DNA of 48,658 bases from Streptomyces pseudovenezuelae (GTDB lineage Bacteria > Actinomycetota > Actinomycetes > Streptomycetales > Streptomycetaceae), in the NCBI RefSeq assembly GCF_001513955.1, contig NZ_KQ948151.1, positions 134,796 through 183,453 of the forward strand, in the 5' to 3' direction. A model generated the notes under the pieces. It was given only the letters and a program-made list of their open reading frames with translations, was not told the origin of the DNA and ran no database searches. The position numbers were made by a program, and so were the translations under genes. Positions 43,793 through 48,658 of the stretch are shown piece after piece; the first letter of the stretch is position 1; the number at the start of each line of letters is the position of its first letter.

Positions 43793-44020
43793 GTCTGCGT
43801 CGGCAACGTCGACGCGCACGTCACCGCCCCGGCGGCAGCCGCCCTGGAACCCGGCCAGATGGTCGCCATCATGGGCACCTCCACCTGCCATGTCATGAGG
43901 TCCGACCAGCTCGGCACCGGGCCCGGCATGTGCGGGGTCGTCGACGGCGAGATTCTCCCGGGCCTGTGGGGCTACGAGGCCGGGCAGAGCGGTGTCGGCG
44001 ACATCTTCGCCTGGTGGGAC
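43793..44020 (+). pseudogene. Ribulokinase (FGGY) internal fragment
   Basis: Plus strand reads GNVDAHVTAPAAAALEPGQ, MVAIMGTSTCHVM, GVVDGEILPGLWGYEAGQSGVGDIFAW. This is the central part of an AraB-type L-ribulokinase. Both ends are cut: the frame stops at 44038 after unrelated residues. About 75 of more than 500 residues remain. Confidence 0.83.
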
Positions 44021-44130
44021 CGACGCCCGTGGCCCTGCTGAGGGCCTACCGACCAGCGCGGTCACCGTCGAGATCAGCAACCCGGCGGCCAGACCCGCCC
44101 TGATGGTCCACTCCCCCGCTGTCCCCGCCA

Positions 44131-44186
44131 CCGGGCCACCGGGCCACCGGGCCACCGGGCCACCGGGCCACCGGGCCACCGGGCCA
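44131..44186. repeat. Tandem repeat, unit CCGGGCCA (7 copies)
   Basis: Seven perfect 8-bp copies (56 bases), preceded by a partial unit. It lies between the ribulokinase relic and the end of the prenyl-synthase fusion gene. The rest of 44021-44272 shows no gene. Confidence 0.95.
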
Positions 44187-44272
44187 GTGTCAACGCGCCG
44201 GACACCAGCAGGGAGGAACAGTCGCTTGCGAACTCCACGGCGTGACGTCCAGGACCCCTGGACATGCGCGCC

Positions 44273-46078
44273 TTACTGCCCAGCGCCGCCGTGGCGTCGT
44301 TGGCGTCGGCTGTATTCGGCGATGGCCTGCCAGAGATCACGTCGGTCGACGTCGGGCCAGTAGTCGGGAGTGAAGTACAACTCGGCATACGTGGTGTACC
44401 AGGGAAGGAAGTTGGACGTGCGCTGTTCGTTGCCCGTGCGCCACAGCAGGTCGACGTCCGGCATGTCGGGGTGGGGCAGGTGGCGGGCGAAGTCGTCCTC
44501 ACGGATGAGGCCGGGGTCGATGTCGCCTGCGTGGGCTGCCTGGGCGAGGGCTGCCGCTGTCCGCGTGATCTCGTCGCGGCCGCCGTAGTTGATGCAGACG
44601 GTGAGGGTCAGGCCGGTGCGGTTGCGGGTTCGGCGCTCCTCGCGCACGAGAGCCTGGACGAGTTCCTCGGGAAGTTTGTCGGGGTGGCCCAACCAGCGCT
44701 GTCGTACGTCGAGGTCGCGGATAGGTCCCTCGTCGAGGTCTCGTCGGATCTCTTCCAGGATCGTGGTGATCTCCTCGGTGTCGCGTTTCCAGTTCTCGGT
44801 GGAGAACGCGTAGAGGGTCAGGTGACGCAGGTCGATCTCCAGGGCGCCGTAGACCATCTCGTGGGCGGCGGCGGTGCCGACGCGGTGGCCTTCCGGGCGG
44901 GGCAAGCCGCGCTGCTCGGCCCAGCGGCCGTTGCCGTCCATGATGACCGCCACGTGGGCGGGCATCCGGTCGGCCGCGATCTGCGGAGGCCGGGCACCGG
45001 CGGAGTGCGGTGGCGGGGGGCGAAGGGCGGTGCTTTCGGCTTCAGCGCTCGGGCCCCTCACGGTCGCCGCGGGTCGTCGGGGTCCGGGCATGGTCAGGGG
45101 CGTCAGGCTCCAGGCAAGTTTCGAGCGGATGCGGGCGGGGACGAGGATGCCGGTACGGGCCGCGAGAGACGGGCGCGGGGCGCGTTTGAGCAGGGAGTGG
45201 CCGGCCGCGTCGACGGCATCGAGCTGGGCGCGCATCAGGCAGGCGGCCGCGTCGAGCACGATGGCGGGGCCCGGGTGCATACCTCTGGTCATCGCGGGCC
45301 GGGTCACCCATTGACGGGCCAGAGCCGTCAGCTCCCGGATCAAAGCCGCTGTGGCCGGGCTCCACTTCCCTTGCCGCAGGGCGTCCTCGGCGCCGGGGAA
45401 GGCGTCCAGGGCCTCCTGCGGCAGCAGCAGGTCGCCCTGGGCGAGATCGGCGCTCAGGTCGGTGAGGACGTCGGTGAGCTGGGCGCCGTCGATGAACCGC
45501 TGGTAGTCCTGCTGTCGGCCCAGCCGGAGCGTCATCGGCACTCCGGCCTGTTCGAACAGGTGCCGCACCTGGTCGACCCAGGGCACGACTCCCTCGCTGC
45601 ACCAGGACCGCCAGGCGGCCCAGTCGGCGAAGTGCCGACCGCGGGCGTCATCGCGTGTGCTGTTCATGGCGCCTCGGAGGCTGGACAGGTCAAGGCGCCA
45701 TCGCAGGGCGGTGTCCACCAGGGCCTGCCGGACCGGATCCCCGCTCGTGCCGGCCACCAGATCGCATTGCAGGGCTTGGGTCCACGCTTCGACGCGGGTC
45801 GCACGTTCGGCCGGCTCCGCATCCTGCTGGTCGGCCAGGTCGTCCAGGACAGTCGCTGCCGCCCACAGGGCCCACCCGGCCGGGCGCAGCACGGCCGGCA
45901 TCAGTTGGATGAGGACGTAGATCTCGGGATCGTGCACGCGTGTGGTGCGCCGGCACAGCCGGTACGCGGCCCGCAGAGATGGGTCTTCATCGGTGGGCGG
46001 GCGGTGCGTGGGTAACGGACGTTGTGGCGGCACAGCGGTGTCGAGGTCCGCCGTGGTGGAGTGCGTGGTGGTGCGCAT
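44273..46078 (-). CDS. Squalene/phytoene synthase-like domain fused to cis-prenyltransferase
   Basis: Two isoprenoid enzymes in one 601-residue protein. Residues about 30-320 are a trans-isoprenyl head-to-head synthase-like domain with both Asp motifs: DDLAD (79-83) and DLSAD (207-211) in AQLTDVLTDLSADLAQGDLLLP. A Pro/Ala linker (about 325-372) leads to a complete cis-prenyltransferase (UppS-like, 373-601), with catalytic Asp381 in MDGNGRWA, FSTENW (425-430), and the diphosphate-binding RTGNEQRTSNF (547-557). All key residues are kept, so both halves may be active. It could make a cis-polyprenyl diphosphate and then condense or cyclise it. Last gene after an ABC ATPase and permease, 16 bases from the permease. 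No signal peptide or membrane span. Confidence 0.95.
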   Translation of the reverse strand: MRTTTHSTTADLDTAVPPQRPLPTHRPPTDEDPSLRAAYRLCRRTTRVHDPEIYVLIQLMPAVLRPAGWALWAAATVLDDLADQQDAEPAERATRVEAWTQALQCDLVAGTSGDPVRQALVDTALRWRLDLSSLRGAMNSTRDDARGRHFADWAAWRSWCSEGVVPWVDQVRHLFEQAGVPMTLRLGRQQDYQRFIDGAQLTDVLTDLSADLAQGDLLLPQEALDAFPGAEDALRQGKWSPATAALIRELTALARQWVTRPAMTRGMHPGPAIVLDAAACLMRAQLDAVDAAGHSLLKRAPRPSLAARTGILVPARIRSKLAWSLTPLTMPGPRRPAATVRGPSAEAESTALRPPPPHSAGARPPQIAADRMPAHVAVIMDGNGRWAEQRGLPRPEGHRVGTAAAHEMVYGALEIDLRHLTLYAFSTENWKRDTEEITTILEEIRRDLDEGPIRDLDVRQRWLGHPDKLPEELVQALVREERRTRNRTGLTLTVCINYGGRDEITRTAAALAQAAHAGDIDPGLIREDDFARHLPHPDMPDVDLLWRTGNEQRTSNFLPWYTTYAELYFTPDYWPDVDRRDLWQAIAEYSRRQRRHGGAGQ

Positions 46079-46094
46079 GTCGGGAGCCGGGACC

Positions 46095-46961
46095 TCAGTG
46101 TGCTTTCGTGTCGGACGCCTTGGCCGATGGGCCGGCCGTTGGGCGCGGTGCGGGAATATCGGTCTTGTTGCTTGCCAGCCCGGACGGCGCAGTGGAGGCG
46201 GTCGGCAGGCAGTTGCGGGTGCTGTGGCGGAAGCCCAGCAGGGCTACAAGGGCGGCCAGCCCGAACCAGGTGAGCTCAAGGGCCAGATGCCCGGGGACCG
46301 GGCTGGTGGAGAATCCGGCCGCCGTACCGGCCTGCATGGCCCCGTACGAGGGCAGGCAGCGCATGACCGGGTTGTCAGCCCCCGAACTCGTGATGGGGTT
46401 CTGCAGCGCGAGATCGATGATGCTGGTCATCACGATGGCGAACATCCCCTCGACTTCCCGGCGCAGCAGGGACCCGAAGACGACTCCCAGAGCGCCGTAG
46501 GTGAGTCCGGCGCAGAACAGGGAGGCGGCGAGCAGGAGAGGCTGGCGGGGGGCCCAGGACAGGCAGATGACCGCGGTGGCATAAGCGGCCACCGTCGCCG
46601 AGACCAGGACCAGAGCGGTGACTTTTGCCAGGACGAGGTGGGTGCGGGGGTAGCCGGCCATCGCCAAACGGCGGTCGAAGCCGCTGCCGGAGAAAGTGGC
46701 GGCGAACATCATGAAACCGGTGATCAGGGTGACGGCGTTGAGCGCTCCGCTGAGCGCGGTCAGTTCATTGCCGTGCGGGGTCAATGCTTCCCCTGTGGCG
46801 CGAAGCCGCATCCGGGCCGGGGTGTCGGGCATCGCCAGGTACGCCAGGGAGGTCCACACCGGGACGAACAGGATCACCAGAATCATGGCGAACCGGTTGC
46901 GGCCGTGTTCGAGGAGCGTGAACCGGGTGGCGACAGCGAGGCGGGTCAGGTGAAACCTCAC
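46095..46961 (-). CDS. ABC transporter permease (ABC-2 type)
   Basis: Integral membrane protein of 288 residues with about six helices, starting VRFHLTRLAVATRFTLLEHGRNRFAMILVIL. It has the look of ABC-2 permeases in small export or resistance transporters. The GTG start at 46961 overlaps the ATPase stop by four bases (GTGA), so the two are a pair. The frame is open to 47012 but that would overlap the ATPase more. A likely role is export of, or resistance to, the lipid or terpenoid product of the downstream fusion enzyme; this is inferred from operon position only. Confidence 0.87.
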   Translation of the reverse strand: MRFHLTRLAVATRFTLLEHGRNRFAMILVILFVPVWTSLAYLAMPDTPARMRLRATGEALTPHGNELTALSGALNAVTLITGFMMFAATFSGSGFDRRLAMAGYPRTHLVLAKVTALVLVSATVAAYATAVICLSWAPRQPLLLAASLFCAGLTYGALGVVFGSLLRREVEGMFAIVMTSIIDLALQNPITSSGADNPVMRCLPSYGAMQAGTAAGFSTSPVPGHLALELTWFGLAALVALLGFRHSTRNCLPTASTAPSGLASNKTDIPAPRPTAGPSAKASDTKAH

Positions 46962-47566
46962 GCCGCGGCCCCCGCCTCGCCCGTGCGCAACATTCCGCTC
47001 TTCAGGCGCCACAGCTCGTCCAGGCGTTCAGTGTCGTACGCGAGGTGGGAGACGATCAGCACCGAGCGTCCCGCGTCCCGCAGCCGCGCGGCCAGATCCC
47101 AGAACCGCTGGTAGGTGTCCCAGTCGAAGCCCTGATACGGCTCGTCCAGCAACAGGACCTGCGGATCGTGCATGAGAGCCAGCGTCACGTTCAACTTCTG
47201 CCGTGTGCCGCCGCTGAGAACCCCGGCCCGCTCATCGGCGTATTCGGTGAAGCCCAGCACATCCATGATCTCTTCGGCGTAGCGCACATCGGTGAGGCGG
47301 TAGGCCGTCTGGAAGTACGTCACGTGCTGTTGGACCGTCAGCGCGTCATTGAGTACCACGTGCTGCGGGCAATAGCCGAACCGGCCGCCGTGACGGACCG
47401 ATCCACGCACGGGCCGCAGTTCGCCTGCCAGAATCTTCAGCAACGTGGACTTGCCGGCGCCGTTCTCCCCGACGATCCCGCACAGAGTCCCGGGCCGCAG
47501 CCGCAGGTCAACGCCCCGCAAAACCACACGCCGACGGTAGGCATGATGCACATCCCTGATCTCCAC
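46958..47566 (-). CDS. ABC transporter ATP-binding protein (CcmA/NatA-like)
   Basis: Compact ATPase, 202 residues, with Walker A GENGAGKST, Q-loop in GYCPQHVVLNDALTV, signature LSGGTRQK, Walker B VLLLDEP and H-loop VSHLA. An ATG at 47572 touches the AAAGGAG ribosome site directly; the GTG two codons later (47566) has correct six-base spacing and is chosen. First gene of the transporter plus fusion-enzyme operon; the promoter must lie in 47567-47631, where no strong hexamers are visible. Confidence 0.95.
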   Translation of the reverse strand: MEIRDVHHAYRRRVVLRGVDLRLRPGTLCGIVGENGAGKSTLLKILAGELRPVRGSVRHGGRFGYCPQHVVLNDALTVQQHVTYFQTAYRLTDVRYAEEIMDVLGFTEYADERAGVLSGGTRQKLNVTLALMHDPQVLLLDEPYQGFDWDTYQRFWDLAARLRDAGRSVLIVSHLAYDTERLDELWRLKSGMLRTGEAGAAA

Positions 47567-47631
47567 GCCCATCTCCTTTCCTCTGTAGTCCTGGACCGCC
47601 CTTGATCGAACGGCCTAACGCTCGCGACGCG

Positions 47632-48180
47632 TCACAGACACGGGACCCATTCGCGACGCGACTGCCGTAGGCCCGGACGCACCGGCCCGTTGCCCTGGTG
47701 CGCGTGGAACTCGTAGAACCCGCTGACCACCGATAGCGCGTGGTTGATCGTCCGTGGCGCGTAGCCGGCACGCAGGACCGGCTTCCCAGTGCGCAGGTTC
47801 ACCGAGCCCGGAGCCGGGCCACTAGCCGACTTGCGCTGTCGTTGAGGGTTCGGCGCTGTCCGCAGCCACCCGGCTAGCACTGCGGTCTCGGCCTCGGTCG
47901 CATTCTCCCAACCGACCCCGAGCAGCCACAGCAGGCGGAACCAGCGCAGCAGCCCGTACCCGTAGCTGCGAACCGTTAGCGGGCTGCTGTCGTGCAGGGC
48001 CAGGTCCCTCAGATATGCAGTGATCGGCTCGATCTCGTCGTCGTACCCGTTGAGGACGATGTACGGGGGATGCACCCTCCTCGCCGGAACTACCGCCCCG
48101 ACACGGGGGACGTCCGCTCGTCCCTCCATCAGTTCATGCCGCAGGTCCACTCGCGCTCTCCGTGTTGGTCTTGGGTACCA
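47632..48180 (-). pseudogene. Tyrosine integrase-like protein, catalytic domain missing
   Basis: N-terminal part of a phage-integrase-family recombinase: an opening like PPYIVLNGYDDEIEPITAYLRDLALHDSS, then SPLTVRSYGYGLLRWFRLLW (SAM-like DNA-binding helices), and YAPRTINHALSVVSGFYEFHAHQG. After GNGPV the frame is lost and stops at 47632. The catalytic R-H-R-Y domain is absent. The start is uncertain (GTG near 48150 or ATG near 48129). It is either a relic or a fragment of an integrated element. Confidence 0.7.
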
Positions 48181-48420
48181 GCACCCAGACCAACGAGAAG
48201 ACGTAGTGCAGATAACTGTGCATGACGGTGCCCTCGATGACGGGCACGGGCCATCGTGGTCGAGCATGGTTGCCATGGTGATCGGTCCAGCGCCGTCCCC
48301 GGACCGGATCGGCCGGCATGAGGGCTCGATCCGGTGGTTTTCCCCATTTTTCGGGCGTAGACAGCGGTGTTCGGGGATCCTGCCGAGGTACCCCTGAAGA
48401 CCCCTGCAAGGAGACCCTCA

Positions 48421-48658
48421 GTGCGCCGCCCGACCCGGAAAGCCTTCGCCGCCCTCATCGCCGCAGCCGGCCTCGCCCTCCCTCTCCTCACCCCCACATC
48501 CGCCTCGGCTGCCACCCACACCAGTCGCTTCGCGAACTACCGCTACGGAGACTGCCTGCGCGAGAACTCCGAAACCGGCCTCAAGGGCGACCGCTGCACC
48601 ACCGGACGCGGCAGCCTCCTGTGGCAGTGGAACGGCCGCCTCAACACCAACACCACTC
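48421..48658 (+). CDS. Secreted protein, partial (runs off the window)
   Basis: Starts with GTG at 48421, AAGGAG seven bases upstream. The signal peptide (about 1-31) ends TSASAAT. The mature part reads FANYRYGDCLRENSETGLK and RCTTGRGSLLWQWNGRL, a ricin-lectin-like pattern with paired Cys. The rest lies beyond the window. No integrase relation is evident. Confidence 0.8.
   Translation, partial: MRRPTRKAFAALIAAAGLALPLLTPTSASAATHTSRFANYRYGDCLRENSETGLKGDRCTTGRGSLLWQWNGRLNTNTT

Noticed and set aside
47632..48180. Active integrase of an integrative element
   Set aside because: The catalytic domain is missing and no attachment repeats were found.
1..48658. tRNA, rRNA or CRISPR array
   Set aside because: No cloverleaf-like or rRNA sequence and no spaced repeats were seen; the two tandem repeats have no spacers.

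Overview
The window reads as a Streptomyces-type actinomycete chromosome. It has very high G+C with G/C-ending codons, many GTG starts behind GGAG-type ribosome sites, two perfect CebR operators (TGGGAGCGCTCCCA), and CBM2- and ricin-bearing secreted hydrolases. The many decayed fragments, insertion-sequence relics and truncated genes suit an accessory or chromosome-arm region. No rRNA, tRNA or CRISPR array was seen.

Layout. 1-2.7 kb: an aldo/keto reductase, a 7-bp tandem repeat and a small unknown protein. 2.8-6.9 kb: a leaderless OmpR-type regulator, a histidine kinase with an unusually large extracytoplasmic sensor, a secreted Lys/Ala/Glu-rich membrane-anchored protein and a sortase-like lipoprotein. 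7.1-10.7 kb: two divergent oxidoreductase/HxlR-regulator pairs separated by two decayed IS5-family transposases that meet tail to tail of their truncated ends. 11.6-13.8 kb: a methyltransferase and a secreted protein. 13.8-15.9 kb: decayed carotenoid oxygenase, aldo/keto reductase and IS3 OrfA. 16-18.3 kb: a DHA2 drug exporter divergent from its TetR regulator, with three operator-like repeats between them. 18.4-21.9 kb: gene fragments, an NlpC/P60 hydrolase and a broken siderophore-binding protein.

22-37.4 kb is a plant-cell-wall degradation island: GH16, GH9-CBM2 cellulase, cutinase/PET-hydrolase-like esterase, GH5-ricin, ricin-GH62 arabinofuranosidase, SGNH esterase (ricin domain cut off by an in-frame stop), CBM2-GH5 cellulase, CBM2-Cip1-like protein and expansin-CBM2. 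CebR boxes sit at the GH9 promoter and at the promoter of the expansin/Cip1/GH5 run, so cellobiose-type induction is likely for those. The xylan and polyester genes carry no such box.

37.6-39.1 kb: two N-truncated genes meet head to head (HTTM membrane protein and MFS transporter). 39.3-42.9 kb: a MacB/FtsX-type ABC operon with a small membrane protein. 43.4-44.2 kb: TetR and ribulokinase fragments and an 8-bp tandem repeat. 44.3-47.6 kb: the most unusual operon, an ABC ATPase and permease followed by a 601-aa protein that fuses a squalene/phytoene-synthase-like domain to a complete cis-prenyltransferase. 47.6-48.7 kb: a truncated integrase-like gene and the start of a secreted protein cut by the window end.
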